From Prosapia bicincta (Eukaryota > Arthropoda > Insecta > Hemiptera > Cercopidae): a stretch of 64,000 nt of DNA. Positions 1-12,188 of this stretch are shown here, piece after piece (the stretch's first letter is position 1; the number at the start of each line of letters is the position of its first letter). A model generated the notes under the pieces. That model searched no databases. It saw nothing but the letters and a program-made list of their open reading frames with translations, and was not told the DNA's origin. The translations under genes were made by a program, and so were the position numbers. The stretch spans positions 133,684,240 through 133,748,239 of the forward strand of contig JBAIZL010000002.1 in NCBI GenBank assembly GCA_036971475.1, given 5' to 3'.

Positions 1-980
1 CAATTGTTAAGGAAAACAATTGACCCAGTGAGTCTTATCTTGGTATAAATAATAATGATAGTGGATAATGGTAATTAAGTTTTTTTTAATAAATTAAAGC
101 ACACTACCATTAAAAAATTACTGAGGGTTACAATATACAATAGAACTAAAAATAAGAAAGGTATATGAACCAAACCAAAACTAAGTAGAAGTCTGACAGG
201 TTATTTTCTTAGCCTAAGTTTATGCATTACTAGACCAAGCTCCAAAAATGATTTTTAAGATATCGCCTGTCAAAGCTTATTTACTTAATGTTAGATCTAG
301 GATTGACACTCAGTTTCTTTTATTTTTTCATTACAATCTAATGCAAGAACAGTGTGCATTATTTTTCTACTATAGTTTCAATGCTTCTCTACCACAATTT
401 GCAGTTATCTCAATTTTCAGTTGCGTAACGTAGGACATTTTTTTTCTCCTGGCTTACATAGGCCTGCAGTAATGTATTGACTCTATTACAATTATATCAA
501 CAAAATCATTCCTTTACATCGCCATATTTATTTTCGGAGAGTAGAAAACACTCACTCTTATTATTGGTCGGGGAATTTGCCAACAATCTAATGTCTAGTA
601 TTTTGTCTCCAAATTGTTATTTGAACTAAAACATTCATGATCTAACTAATAAATATTAAACGGACAAGGGACACCCATTTGAGCTTAGAATCACAAAAAT
701 AACATAAAACAGCACAACAAAGCCAACATTACACTGGAAAGTAGTTATTACAGTATTAAATCGATGTCAGTTGCGATTGTGGTGAACACGCGTTTTTATT
801 TGCAAACAGTTAGTAATAAACATATTACTGCTTATTGGTCATTACCCAGATGCAAACAATAAATCAATAGTTTGTGTAAATTACAGTAACATACATTGAG
901 TGGTTGCTAAGCAACACAACTATAAAGTGATGCGTTGTGAACTTTGATTTTATCTACAAAATCTATACAGAGCACAGTAG
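1..980. other. non-coding AT-rich stretch, probable dia intron
   Basis: I see no supportable gene here. The longest open frame (248-433) has no recognisable domain. The stretch lies downstream, in the dia orientation, of the last visible dia exon, so it is probably intron sequence. I looked for the next dia exon on the minus strand and did not find one. Confidence 0.5.
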
Positions 981-984
981 GGTA

Positions 985-2060
985 ATTATAATAAATAAAG
1001 AAACACCTTTGCTACAAATATTTAAACACCCTTGATGTACAAAGGAGTTCAACGTACCAAACAAGTTGATCAGACTGATCAACATGACATTGTATGATAA
1101 TGACGGCAAAGTTGTCATAGGCGGCGGTATTAGTCCCGAATTCCCTATTCTGACTGGCGTGAGACAAGGCGATGCCATGTCTGCTATCCTCTTCAATCTC
1201 TCCGTAATGGCGTTTTGAGGAGGATTAACGTTTCAGGGTATATTATGCATTCATGTAGTCAAATATGTGCATATGCTGATGACATATGCTTGGTTGCCAG
1301 AAATATTCCATCGCTCAAAGAAACTTTTAATATAATCAATAATGAAAACAAAAAGATAGGTCTCTGCATAAATGAGGGAAAAACTAAATATATGAGTAGA
1401 AGCAGAGGGCGTAGCAGTACTACTATAGATATCGATGGATATTAATTTGAAAAAGTAAAAAGTTTCACATATTTGGGCTCAGAAGTGAATGATGAAAATA
1501 AAACAATAAATGAAGTCCAGAAAAGAATAATGACAGCTAACAGAGCATACTTCGCAAATATAAAGCTTTTTAAAAATAGGCTATTGTCTCAAACCACTAA
1601 GGTACGACTCTATAAAACCTTAATTCGGCCAGTCCTAACGTATGGAGCGGAGACGTGGACTTTAACCGCCGCGATAAAAAATCAGTTGACATTGTTTGAG
1701 CGTAAGCTTTTAAGAAAAATGTATGGTCCGGTCCATGATGTACAGACAAATGTGTGGAAGCTTCAATCTAATGCCTAGTTGTATTCCTTATACAAAGACG
1801 CAAATGTGGTCCATTTTATTAAAACACGTCTAGAATGGTTGAGTCACATCATAAGAATGCCCACCAATAGAATACCGAACAAACTTTTACATGGCACTAT
1901 GATTGGCAAAAGAAGAGTTGGTCGACCAAGAAAACGATGGCTACAGGACCTTGAGGAAGATTTAAGGGTACTCGGCATTACAGCATGGAAACAGAAGGCT
2001 AAGGATAGAAGTACATGGCGGGACATTGTTAAGGAAGCCAAGGCCCACCCCGAGCTGTAG
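985..2060 (+). pseudogene. 5'-truncated non-LTR (LINE) reverse transcriptase relic
   Basis: This is the C-terminal half of an endonuclease/reverse-transcriptase polyprotein. Translated pieces include LTGVRQGDAMSAILFNL near 1150-1200 (RT motif before the catalytic block), AYADDICLVAR with the YADD box at 1272-1283, RPVLTYGAETWTL near 1630-1665, and the LINE C-terminal pattern RRVGRPRKRWLQDLEEDLR followed by KEAKAHPEL and a stop at 2058-2060. A one-base frameshift near 1213 separates the RT palm start from the YADD segment. Two in-frame stops (TAA 1443-1445 and TAG 1776-1778) break the rest. The 5' endonuclease domain is missing, as expected for target-primed 5' truncation. It sits inside the presumed dia intron, antisense to dia. 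The element is dead. The LINE clade is not assigned. Confidence 0.85.
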
Positions 2061-2452
<392 letters not shown>

Positions 2453-3039
2453 CTATAACAAAAAATAATTTTTAGTTATTAAAAAATCATTATAAATTCA
2501 TATGCACAGAGACAATTGAAGTAAAAAAGTAGAGTAAATGTATTTTAACAATTCAAGAATTAAAGTAATTAATATTATTTCAATATTAATATTATTAATA
2601 TACTGGGTTTTTTCAAAATGAATATAGGGTTTAAAGTTATATAACAACAAACTAAAGAAGTTTTTTACAAATGTTGAATGTGAGTACTATTTCTTACATA
2701 GTTCAAATCTAGGCCATACTTATAGACAAGTTCTTCCCATAACTTAAACAGAATGTCTGGAATTATTGACAAAAGAGCTTAAATCCTGTTGATCAACTAA
2801 AAGTGGAGGGACATCCACACGACATCATACAGTATTGATGGTTGAGTCATTGGCAAACATGCTAAACAATCCAGCCTCTTGCTGACAATCCTGTAGTTAT
2901 ACATGACTTCATTTACAAAATAAGTATAAAGTCATAATGATGAAAAGGTAAACTATTTTACTGTTATGGTTAATCTTCTAATTAAGGAAAAGCCTAGAAT
3001 TATAAAATATGATAAATTAGTCTAGTAGCACATGATTTA
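2453..3039. other. dia intron sequence, no gene seen
   Basis: This is AT-rich sequence between exon 6 and the mariner relic. No domain, RNA gene or clear repeat was recognised. Confidence 0.5.
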
Positions 3040-3075
3040 TTGACAGACAAAGATATAGTCTTTCAACAAAAAAAT

Positions 3076-3610
3076 GTTATCAAATCAAACATCAAAACAC
3101 AGTTGCTTTTTTTATGCCAACGGCGTAGTTCATTCAGAGTTTGTTCCCATGGTCAGAACGTCAATCGAACCATTTATTTGGAAGTTTTAAGAAAATTGTG
3201 CAACAGTGTTTGTCAAAAACACCCGATTTGTGGCAGACAGGAGATTGGTTTTTCCACCACAAAAACATCTGCAGACACAGCCATCTCTGTTACATAGATT
3301 TTGGATAAAAGTGCCATGGCTAAGCTGCCCCACGTACCTTACTTGCCTGACCTGACTCTAAGGGACTTTTCTTGCTTCCACACAAGAAAAGAGGCACTAA
3401 AAGACAACGATTTGACAACATTGAAGAGAACAAGAGAAAGAATAGGGAGGAGTTGTCAGCCCATTTCTAAAGAGGTTAAAAAAATGTTTTGAAGAATAGA
3501 AGCAACGGTGGGACAAATTTATTAGTTTTAATGGTGACTATTTTGAATGGGATAATTGTACCAAATTGAAAATAAATAGCTTTTTAAAAAAATATCGTTT
3601 TTGGGGTACC
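3076..3610 (+). pseudogene. mariner transposase relic, catalytic and C-terminal part
   Basis: The frames give, in order, SHGQNVNRTIYLEVLRKLC (typical mid-region of mariner transposases), DTAISVT, KLPHVPYLPDLTLRDFSCF (a decayed form of the PPYSPDLAPCDFF motif holding the third catalytic aspartate) and, near 3520-3555, a GDYFEWDN tail resembling the GDYFEGDN ends of mariner proteins. A stop at 3295-3297 and local frameshifts inactivate it, and the N-terminal DNA-binding half was not found. It is antisense to dia inside an intron. It differs enough from the second mariner relic at 9612-10680 to be a separate lineage. Confidence 0.8.
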
Positions 3611-4132
3611 CCTTTTATAATTTTAAACACGATAAATTGTTATATAAATTTTAAGTCAACATAATTATTTACACATAATATGGTTAACATTTTCACTTCC
3701 TTTAATATTTTGTTATAAGATTGCCTTTCTATACATTGAAATCTATATAAAAAAAATACATTCTATATTATAATAGGTGTTATGCTTGTCATTTTACTAT
3801 ATTAGTTTTATCAACTTCAGATGGAAGCTCAAATTTAAAATCCTTTATTAGGATATTGTTTAGAATAAGTACATTTTCTCAGAGAAACACAAATGAAATA
3901 TCACTATACAAACTTAAATAATACAAGACAAATTAAGTTTTTCATTACTAAAAAAATTAATAAATTTTACAAAAGCTTGATATTATGCAACAGATTCATT
4001 CATTATTAAAAAATGAACCATTGAACTATTTAAAATAACAAATTTCTTTTTCTTTTAAACTTTTTCAGTGTATTTACATCATGTCAAATATTTTTCATAA
4101 TTATGAGTACTTGTATAACTATGAATACATAC
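3611..4132. other. dia intron sequence
   Basis: This is AT-rich intron between the mariner relic and exon 5. Nothing is recognised beyond the exon 5 splice donor (GTATGT reading down from 4132). Confidence 0.5.
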
Positions 4133-4442
4133 CCTTAGTGGTTCGTTGTTTTGTAATAGTAAACCCTGTACAATAGGTAAAAACCTGTCACGGCCCTTAA
4201 GTTCTCCAGCCATGGTAATTGCTTCAACGGCCTTGTCATGTCCATCTGGAGGGACCAAACATACAGCGGCTAAAACTCTTAAGGCTTCTAACATGACATT
4301 GGGTTTTGAAGGCTCTAATGAACGAGCGACTATTGTTAAAGCTTCTTTCTGGCTAAACATCTGCTTTAATCCAACCGTATTATTCATGATTGCCCTTAAA
4401 CACCTCAAACACTCGCACTGAATACGGTCGTATCTGCTGTCA
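4133..4442 (-). CDS. dia: Diaphanous formin, coding exon 5 (GBD/FH3)
   Basis: This exon is 310 bp and covers residues about 167-270. The acceptor TTTTCAG precedes 4442 and the donor GTATGT starts at 4132. The first base completes the codon split with exon 4 (AA plus T gives Asn). Diagnostic blocks are CECLRCLRAIMNNTVGLKQM, then LEALRVLAAVCLVPPDGHDK and RFLPIVQGLLLQNNEPLR. These match the armadillo repeats of the Diaphanous GBD/FH3 region, where human DIAPH proteins have an RCLKAFMNN-type motif. The phase agreement on both sides supports the boundaries. Confidence 0.95.
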
Positions 4443-5026
4443 CTGAAAATTTAGTAAAAAAGGTTGTTATTCTAAATATTATTGCAATTATAAATTAAAG
4501 ATAGGAGATTCATTTGACACAATGTTTCAGGTCATCTGTAATAATTCAGTAATTATGTTATGTAAAATTTTAAAAAATAATACAAATGTCAAATAAAAAC
4601 AACTATTTTTAGATGAAAGATACAACACAGTCGAAGACAAATATCTACAATAAAATCTGTATAAATGACAAACATCAAGACATTTAGTTTGTGGTTGAAA
4701 TAAAAAAATTGAGTTGGAAAAAAATTAAGTTTTCTAAAATTATTTTTTGTTTAATTTAAAATATGAGAAAACTACAAATATAGATAAGAAAAAATATGGA
4801 CATATATAAATTATAACCTAAGGGCTTTGCAAGAAGGCTGTGTAACAAGAAAACAGACACAGATAAACTAGTGATCAAAATCTACCTGCTAGAACAGAAG
4901 CATAGATAGTTAATATGTTCAACAAATAACAAACATCAAAATCAGTCGTACAACCAAACAGTTTACAATTAGTAGATATTTTCATATCAATAGTCTTTAA
5001 CGTACTAGAAATAATGGCAGTTTATT
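4443..5026. other. dia intron sequence
   Basis: This is unremarkable AT-rich intron between exon 5 and the TIR transposon. No feature was recognised. Confidence 0.5.
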
Positions 5027-6202
5027 CAGGGTGTCTAGTAAAATAGCTTGAAGAAATTCCCTGAGTTTTCCCTGACTTTTCCAGAGTGTCTAGTAAAATA
5101 GCTTGAAGAAATTCCCTGAGTTTTCCCTGACTTTTCCTCTTTTAGATGTCTATAGAAAGCCCAGTTTACATTGGGCCCATCCATTGATATCTGAAGGATC
5201 TTGGATAAATCCAGACTTTGAAGAACGAATTCAGTAACTCTTTTGCTTTTGTGTCTGTAAGGAACACAGAACCAAAATATCGAGCTTTCACTTCATCCGT
5301 CTCTGCATCCCAATACCTAACTCAAATCCATTTGGGCTCTTTGTGATATTTTGTTTAAACTTTCATCAAAGCCAATTACAAAGTTAGAATTTGAATTTAA
5401 TGATGTCAGTAACAGGTCTTTAATATAATTTGATAAACCGAATACAACACTATAGGAAATTTTATCTTTCCCCAATCTCATATTCTTTCTGTGCAATAGT
5501 GCTATCAGGGAACATCCTTAGAAAGAGGCACACACTACCTTCTGCATTGCGTAAAGAAGTGTTGCATTACTAAATTCACGCACCATATAATCTCTGCTTC
5601 AGTCACTTCATCTTTTAGTTTATATTTATCCTAAGGAAGGAGGGGAGGTAATGACGACATCTGCATGACGCGCTTGCCCGCTACGGCAATGAAAACTGGA
5701 ACCTTCCATGTTGAAATAAACAGTGTACAAATAATCACCGTCAAATACACATACTACCACGAGTCTAGACAAATAGCTGGCTACGAATATTTACACAGCG
5801 TTCTGTGTGGTCAGAAACAGAGTTATCTGTTATCCCCACCTGTCCATATGATAACAGAACCACTGCGCACCCCAAGGCCACGGTCCAGGCTAAAACTTCC
5901 CAGCTGTACAAACTCGACACGTTTAATATTTATTGACATAAGTCCTGAAGTCATAGCATTGGGCTTATCAAATAAATAATGGGCATCTAAATAAAGAAGT
6001 GTTATTTCCTGACTGCCCTGGCCCTAAACCAGCCCGCTGGCTTACAATAACAAATATTCGAGAGCAATAGCCACTAGTTTTGTTTCTAATCAAAATAAAT
6101 ATTTTCCCGATTTTTTAAAATTTTCCCTGACTTTTCCCTGAATTTTCCAGAATCTTAAAATTCCCTGACTTTTCCAGGTTTTCCCTGTCACTAGACACCC
6201 TG
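5027..6202 (-). mobile_element. TIR DNA transposon with decayed transposase and 5-bp target duplication
   Basis: The ends are inverted: CAGGGTGTCTAGT at 5027 and its complement ACTAGACACCCTG ending at 6202. Both are followed inward by lysine/phenylalanine-like TTCCCTGA repeats. The flanks carry TTATT on both sides (5022-5026 and 6203-6207), a likely 5-bp target-site duplication. On the minus strand around 5150-5520 the translation gives pieces such as SYSVVFGLSNYIKDLL, NFVIGFDESLNKISQ and LSKILQISMDGPNVNW, which look like the catalytic core of a cut-and-paste transposase (FDES and MDGP blocks), broken by stops. I do not assign the superfamily with confidence. It lies in dia intron 4. Confidence 0.75.
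5028..5138. repeat. tandem duplication of the transposon end (55-bp unit, two copies)
   Basis: The terminal 55 bp of the TIR element, beginning at the GTGTCTAGTAAAATAGC block, is repeated immediately inward almost without change. The element therefore has a doubled left end. The right end is single. Confidence 0.85.
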
Positions 6203-6411
6203 TTATTATTTGAAATGCCTTATATGTTACAAGAAATAGATTTTAAACATTTTATCCTGGAATAATTGCAGTAAAATGTTTATACCTAGGATTAAATTGA
6301 AATGTTAGTTATAACGCACATGCACACACACATGCACACACATTTATTTCTAAAAAGAAAATGAAAACTTCAAAGTTACATTGTAATTTAAAAATTTTAA
6401 GCAAAACTTAC

Positions 6412-6608
6412 TTTCGGTAACATTCATTTAGCGTAGAAAGCACTTGCTTAAGACCTTGGGAGCCGAACTCATGCACCCAACTAAGAGGATTATTAGTGAG
6501 TGCAATACGCAATGATTCTATACAGTTATATATTTTATTTACACTTAAATCTGGGGCAGCTAAGTACTGGATATAATCAGCAGGCTTGTCAAATTTCGAT
6601 CGATTTTC
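6412..6608 (-). CDS. dia: Diaphanous formin, coding exon 4 (GTPase-binding domain)
   Basis: This exon is 197 bp, residues about 102-166 plus two bases of a split codon. The acceptor TTTCAG sits just above 6608 and the donor GTAAGT starts at 6411. The translation reads KFDKPADYIQYL, then IYNCIESLRIALTNNPLSW and VHEFGSQGLKQVLSTL. This is the classic Rho-GTPase-binding segment of Diaphanous formins (compare the family pattern SCLESLRVSLNNNPVSWV). In the family it binds active Rho to release autoinhibition. An apparent start within the intron upstream is only an extension of the frame through the acceptor. Confidence 0.95.
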
Positions 6609-6840
6609 CTGAAACAATAAATTTACAATTTTACTGATATTTTAAAATTAAATTTTACCACAATAACATAAACTAGGAGGAATTTAAACATTATTTTAAA
6701 AATTAAAAAGCAATGTAAAATCATAAAAAGTAAATTAAATGTGTGCCAAGCAAATCACACAACACCTACTCATAATAAAAATACACAAGTAACACACATA
6801 TAATTATACTAAACAATCTTGTCTTATTGAAAATGTGATT

Positions 6841-7036
6841 CCTAGGCAGGTTAGGTGGCGCTATAATTTCAGTTAAATTATCCTGTCTATAGAGCTATAA
6901 TTTTTTCCTATTCACCAAGGAGATCATTGTCTCTATTTTTTTCCTTATTCCCCTTATCCTTACGTCTTGTTTTAATGAGTAATAGCTCTACCACTTCGAT
7001 AGAATGGTTAACTTGCGCTATACAAACCTGCCTATG
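6841..7036. mobile_element. short MITE-like inverted-repeat element
   Basis: CCTAGGCAGGTT...GCGC at the left and its imperfect complement GCGC...AACCTGCCTATG at the right form ends of about 21 bp. They enclose about 150 bp of non-coding sequence. No clear target duplication was seen, so this is a tentative call. Confidence 0.35.
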
Positions 7037-7194
7037 TGAGCTATTATCATTCTTATTTATATCTCAGACTAGGAAGTATTATGCTTGCTTGAATCACATT
7101 TAATTCACAATCCTTTTCATCTTTCATTAGCAATAAGAATTAACACAGATTTCTATAGAGCGGCAGGAGGGGCACACACCACTGACACTTTAGT

Positions 7195-8300
7195 GTACTT
7201 GAAAAATCCTTACTTGGTATATTTGTCAGTCAACTTTCAGAGCTATTATTTACAGTGTTCTCATTTTCGATCTTTTTAAAGACTTTGACAGTCTATAAAA
7301 AAAAACAGGACAGGATTTGTTTTATGTTGTATCCTGTGTACGTGAATGTAGCTTATTTTTTGTTGTAATGGTTTATGTTTTGGTTGTTTTAATTTAGTTA
7401 ATATTCTATAGAATTTAAAGAATAAACTAAATTAAAACAACCAAAACATGAACCACAAACAACAACCAAATCATTTGCATTCACATACACAGGATACAAT
7501 ATAAAAGGAATAAATAAAATACTAAAAAGTAAAAATATTAACATAACATACAAAAATACAGAAAGCATAATCAATATAATAAATCAACCGGAAAAACTAT
7601 GTCCCACACTTAATAAGGGAATTTATAACATTGAATGCCCAGACTGTAACAAATTGTACATCGGCCAAACAGAAAAAAATTAATACAGATATAAAGAACA
7701 CTTTAAAGCATATATCAAACCAAACACTTACAATTTGAACATAGTCGCACATGCCATCAAAAATATCCACACATTCGCCACATTAAAAAACATACATCTT
7801 ATAAATAAAAATCTGGGAACAGCTGCAATTTTATAGACAATAAAACATAATAAACTAGTACAACAAAATTTAAAAATGATAAATTATTTAACTTAAAAGA
7901 CAAAATTAACCCCAAGGCCAAAACTAACCCACAGTGCAGTGGAACTGAAAATAGAACAGTACCTTTATACCACTGATAACGGAATTCTCACACACCTGCC
8001 TACTACAAGAAACCGTCAGTCTTCTAAACAAGCTTGAAAATGAGAGCACATAATTAAGAGTTCTCAAAAGTCAACTAGCAAATATACCAAGTAAGATATT
8101 ACATTAATTATGTATATGTAACTTGGCAACACTGTTTTATTGTATTCACTTATTAGGTAAACTTTAATGTAATATCTTACTCGGTATATTTGCGAGTTGA
8201 CTTTCGAGAATGTATATGAATGTTGATGCTAGACAATGAAGAAACTATCAATCTTTGAAAGTTTAATTCGCACAAATACCAAGTAAGATTCTTGTTTAAG
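7195..8300 (+). mobile_element. Penelope-like element fragment with GIY-YIG remnant and inverted terminal repeats
   Basis: The plus strand around 7610-7720 encodes GIYNIECPDCNKLYIGQTEK, the GIY-YIG endonuclease start typical of Penelope-like elements, followed by decayed downstream sequence. Terminal modules containing the phrase AAATATACCAAGTAAG occur inverted at 7205-7255, directly at 8050-8105, inverted at 8160-8212 and directly near 8265-8300. A further inverted pair surrounds 7415 (TTTTGGTTGTTTTAATTTAG against CTAAATTAAAACAACCAAAA). This nested inverted organisation is usual for PLE terminal repeats. It sits in dia intron 3. Confidence 0.8.
8018..8085 (+). ncRNA. hammerhead-like motif in the PLE terminal repeat (degenerate)
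   Basis: The order is TTGAAAA, T, a stem II closed by GAGA/TCTC, AAAA (GAAA in the sister copy at 8160-8212 on the minus strand), then AGTCAACT, near-palindromic stem III. The core has U at position 3 and A at position 8. Stem I is weak here. This motif is assigned mainly by analogy with the better copies elsewhere. Confidence 0.35.
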
Positions 8301-9611
8301 TACATATACTTCCATATATACATTCCTACTTATAATCAACCAAAGTAAATAAATTTTCCTATTTGTATTAAACATGATTTCGAGAGAATTTAAAACCTGG
8401 TAAGACCTTCTGTACAAGACAGACGGAGCCTGAATGTGAGAGTAACACTTCATTTACAAAATTATAGAGGTTTTGGAGGCTTTATTTTATCTGGTTGAAT
8501 GGTGTTAATACCAATTCAAAAAAATTGCTAATTTTTGTAGTACAAACTCTATAACCATCAGTTGTATTGGTGGATAGATTATTTAGCTTAAATTTTAACC
8601 TTATAGTTCCCAATAAAAATGTTTAAATCTTCTTTTACAGAATTTTTTTAAAGTTCAAATAAGATTGCCATTTTTTGATAGTTCATTTAATAAAAATAGT
8701 AGTTGTGATATATCATCAAACAATCTGTCCTCCAATAACAACTATTCAGCATCAAGTGAATTTGGATCATTTAACCTTAATGTACTTTGTAATTTTTCTA
8801 GATAAATTGTTTTTTTCATTGTCTACTAGCTAAATTTATTTTGGACAAAAAATATTTTTGTTCAAGGAATAAACTTTCAGTGCTAACTAAACATTCATAA
8901 ATAGATTTATACTCTACAATAGTTTCGATTTGAAGTCAATTTATCTGGATATTTTATACATAAATTTTTACACATTTTTTCATTTTCAATACTGACTTTC
9001 CAGAATGAAGCACTGCAAAATATTATTTTAATTTCCAATTCAATTGAACTGTACAATAGAGATAGTATCAATACAAATAAGTATATATGTTTTTGTTTTA
9101 AAATGTATATATCCATCTTCAAAAAGAAAATTTACTCTCTTGTCTGCAACCTTCTACTTCTTATGGAAATTATAAGTTTTCTATTTTAGAATTATCACAA
9201 AAATGTAAATAATGGCAAGTTAAATAAGATAAAGAGTACTTGTAAAATTAATAATGCAGGCAAATAGTTAAATTACTTCAACTTACTGCAAGTGTAATGG
9301 GAGTAACATTAACACAAAAAGCAAGCATAATTTCTGAAGTAATAAGTAGCAATGACACACTGCCAGTGTTGTGTTCCAGTCGGTATACATGCCTTATGGC
9401 AGCACAAATGGTGGCTTTCCAAAACTACGAAACTAGCAATTTTATCTTGAAACAATTTTGTATTAAATTTTTTTGTTAATTTATATTACATACACTTTTA
9501 TTTTTTAACTTTTTAAAACTTATTTCTAATGCATCCTGACAAGCTAAGCTCAGAATCAAATTATATACAACGGGTGACATTTGTTATAAGTCACTCAATT
9601 TTAATTTTTTT
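8301..9611. other. dia intron sequence, no gene seen
   Basis: This is AT-rich intron 3 sequence. The open frames in it show no domain or splice logic. Confidence 0.5.
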
Positions 9612-10680
9612 ACAACTTTATCCCCTACAATGTACTCCTCTCCCCTATCCCTACACTTCTCCATTCAAATTTTCCATTATTCAAAACAGTGTTTAAAGTC
9701 ATTATCTGTAAGGTTGTTCATGAGCTCCATCGCATTTTCCTTCACTGTATCAAATCTAGCTCCTCTTAAGGCTTCCTTCACTTTCGGGAACATAAAAAAG
9801 TCACACGGGGCAAGGTCAGGTGAGTAGAGTGGACGCTCCAACACAGGAATACCATAATTGGCCAAAAATGACGTCACAACAAGTGCACTGTAAGCTGGAG
9901 CGTTGTCTTGATGCAGAATGCACAATCTGTTTTTTTTCTACAACTCTGATCGTTTTCTTCTTATTCGCACACAGAGGGTAACCAAAACCTCAAGATATTC
10001 TTTATTTACTGCTTGCCCCTCATTAACCCAATTTATGTATACAACTCCATGTATAACGAAAAAAACAATCATCATGGTCTTGAACTTTGATTTCGACATT
10101 CGAGCTTTCTTTAATCTTGGTGAACTTGGGCTCTTCTAATGCATTGATATACGCTTAGGCTTAGGTTTATAGATAAAAAACCATGATTCATCACATGTAA
10201 TAACTCTCTCCAACAGTTTAGGATCCTTCTTCCTGTTTTTCAAGATGCCAGAGCAAATTTCTAATCATGAGCCTTTTTGTTCATTCGTTAGGTTTTTGGG
10301 CACCATTTTGGCACAAACTTTTCTCCTGTTGAAATGTTCATGTAAATTTTGTCAAACTTACTCTTTATCGATATATACTCGTTTTTGGCAATCCACGAAT
10401 ACTGAACTGGCGATCTTGACAGATAACATTTCCAATTTTCTCAATGGTTTCATCCGTTTTCGAAGTTGTTGGTCGTCCTAAGCGTGGATCATCCTCAACA
10501 TCTTCTTGTCCTTCTTTAAAATGTTTATACCACTAAAAAACCCGTGGTCTTGACATACATTCTTGCTCATACACTTGTTATAAGAGAGAATGGGCCTCTG
10601 TGGCGGATTTACCAAGTTTCAATTAGAATTTCAAGTTGCAACGTTTCTCAATCAAAACACATACCATTTATCCGACGAGC
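9612..10680 (-). pseudogene. mariner transposase relic, near full length
   Basis: Reading the minus strand from 10680 downward, the N-terminal HTH part appears as LKLGKSATEAHSLL and ECMSRPRVF-WYKHFKEGQE, then EDDPRLGRPTTSKTDETIEK (linker), VIHGVVYINWVNEGQAVNKE, then LCILHQDNAPAYSALVV and YSPDLAPCDFFMFPKVKEAL. The aspartates of HQDNAP and APCD are separated by 34 residues, the mariner DD34D spacing. The C-terminal tail WKI-MEKC and EEYIVGDKV follows near 9620-9680. Several stops (for example in F-WYKHF and SEL-KKN) and frame changes kill it. It lies in dia intron 3, in the same orientation as dia. Confidence 0.9.
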
Positions 10681-11462
10681 GAAAAAACACAGTGTGACGC
10701 TAATGAAGGCTGTAGCCCAAATGAGCAAGCTAATGTCATTCAACTGGCTGGGATTTGGAGAGGAGATGTCAGGGAACATGACTATATAGGTGATTTTAAG
10801 ACTTGCACAGCACGTCCCACAGAGAGCCAGTCTTGTTACTTTATAGCCATACCTCATAGAGTAAATAAATAAGGTCTACTTGCGACACAGATACAACTAT
10901 TTATTTACACGTGCAATGTTTCTGAAAATTTGCGTTATAAATAAATAGTTGTACATGACTCGCTTGTTGTACAAGTCAAAGGCTTTTATTTAACAATAAT
11001 CTCTGCGAATGTAAACATTATTAATCAAATTATAAAGTATTGAAAACATTAATGCAGATTGGCCAAAAAACAGTTACAAGAATTTTATAATTTGGAGGAA
11101 TACAACGTATATACCTAGAATTTTACCAATTTTTGACCCTTTAGCACTACCAGAAATTGAAATATTTTGACAGTATTCATATGCTTTTATGTTTCTTAAC
11201 CCATTTAATAAAAGACTCTCACTATAGCACTATAAAATACTATTGGTTAGGTACTGTAAAAAAAACTTTTTTTTTTTTTGACCCACCTTAATATGTATTA
11301 TTATTAGTGGTGGAATAATTGTTTACAATTAACAATAACTTTATAAAGTCAGTAATAATGATATCAGTTATAACGTTATAACGAAATATAACATCAGTTA
11401 TAACGATAACTGTCAATAAATGGACGTTTAATGATGAATTGGCAACAAAGCTTCGTCTAATT
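10681..11462. other. dia intron sequence, no gene seen
   Basis: The stretch holds a short inverted pair TAACGCAAATTT.. around 10890-10950 (ACAACTATTTATTTA against TAAATAAATAGTTGT), possibly a residual mariner end. Nothing else was recognised. Confidence 0.4.
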
Positions 11463-11733
11463 GCACACACACCGGTTTTGTGCACACAAATCCCATTAGT
11501 GAACCATGTATGGGAACGGGACCTAGCACACACGCCAACCACTTATCGGTGCCGGTAAAATGCCGGTGAGCAGCCGACCACTGTCACTACATCGCGACCG
11601 TCCTGGCAAAAACCGGTTACTTAGTGGCATACGAGACTAAATACAAGCTTGCACACCCGCCGGTTGTTTTCTGACCATCCCACTCCAGTCAAATGTTCAG
11701 TTAAGATCGGTAGTGCTTGCTCAACAAATTGCA

Positions 11734-11911
11734 ATGGATGGTATTGATTATGATGCCCTTATTTTGCTAGCGGAGGCAAAACCTGTTTTGTGGGACAAAA
11801 CATTGGATTCATTTAAAGATAGGAATCAAACCAGGGATGCATGGAAAGAAGTTTGCTGCGCTCTGAAAAACAATTTTGAAGATATGGAGGATAAAGAAAA
11901 AAATGCATTTG
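11734..11911 (+). CDS. MADF (Myb/SANT-like) DNA-binding exon, probably transposon-borne
   Basis: Starting at the ATG, the frame reads DYDALILLAEAKPVLWDKTL, then DRNQTRDAWKEVCCALK and EDMEDKEKNAFG. This is the N-terminal MADF pattern: a conserved tryptophan after the LI..V....LWD block, then a second tryptophan in AWKEV. The exon ends at a good donor, G followed by GTAAGT (11912-11917). The next exon was not found and may have been displaced by the nested element. MADF proteins accompany PIF/Harbinger elements and also exist as host regulators. The TIR context favours the transposon origin. Confidence 0.65.
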
Positions 11912-12188
11912 GTAAGTAGTTTTCTGTATATCGTGTTTTATTCGTCCTAATCTCCTGTTTAGAATACAGGGTTTATTAAACATATTATATATTAGTAGAA
12001 TATTATAATATAGAATATAAAACAACAAGCTTATTTGTAATTGTATTTTTTATTCTATCTTTAATTTTAATTTAATTTTATTAATGTACAATAAAACAAG
12101 GTTAATTTTAAAAAAATAACGTGTATTTATTTGTTCTCTACATTTTCTTTAATAGTACCTCTAACTCGCAAACTCTTGCGTTGTTTAA

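Noticed and set aside
5665..5979. 104-codon plus-strand open frame
   Set aside because: It lies inside the TIR transposon, antisense to the transposase relic, without similarity I recognise.
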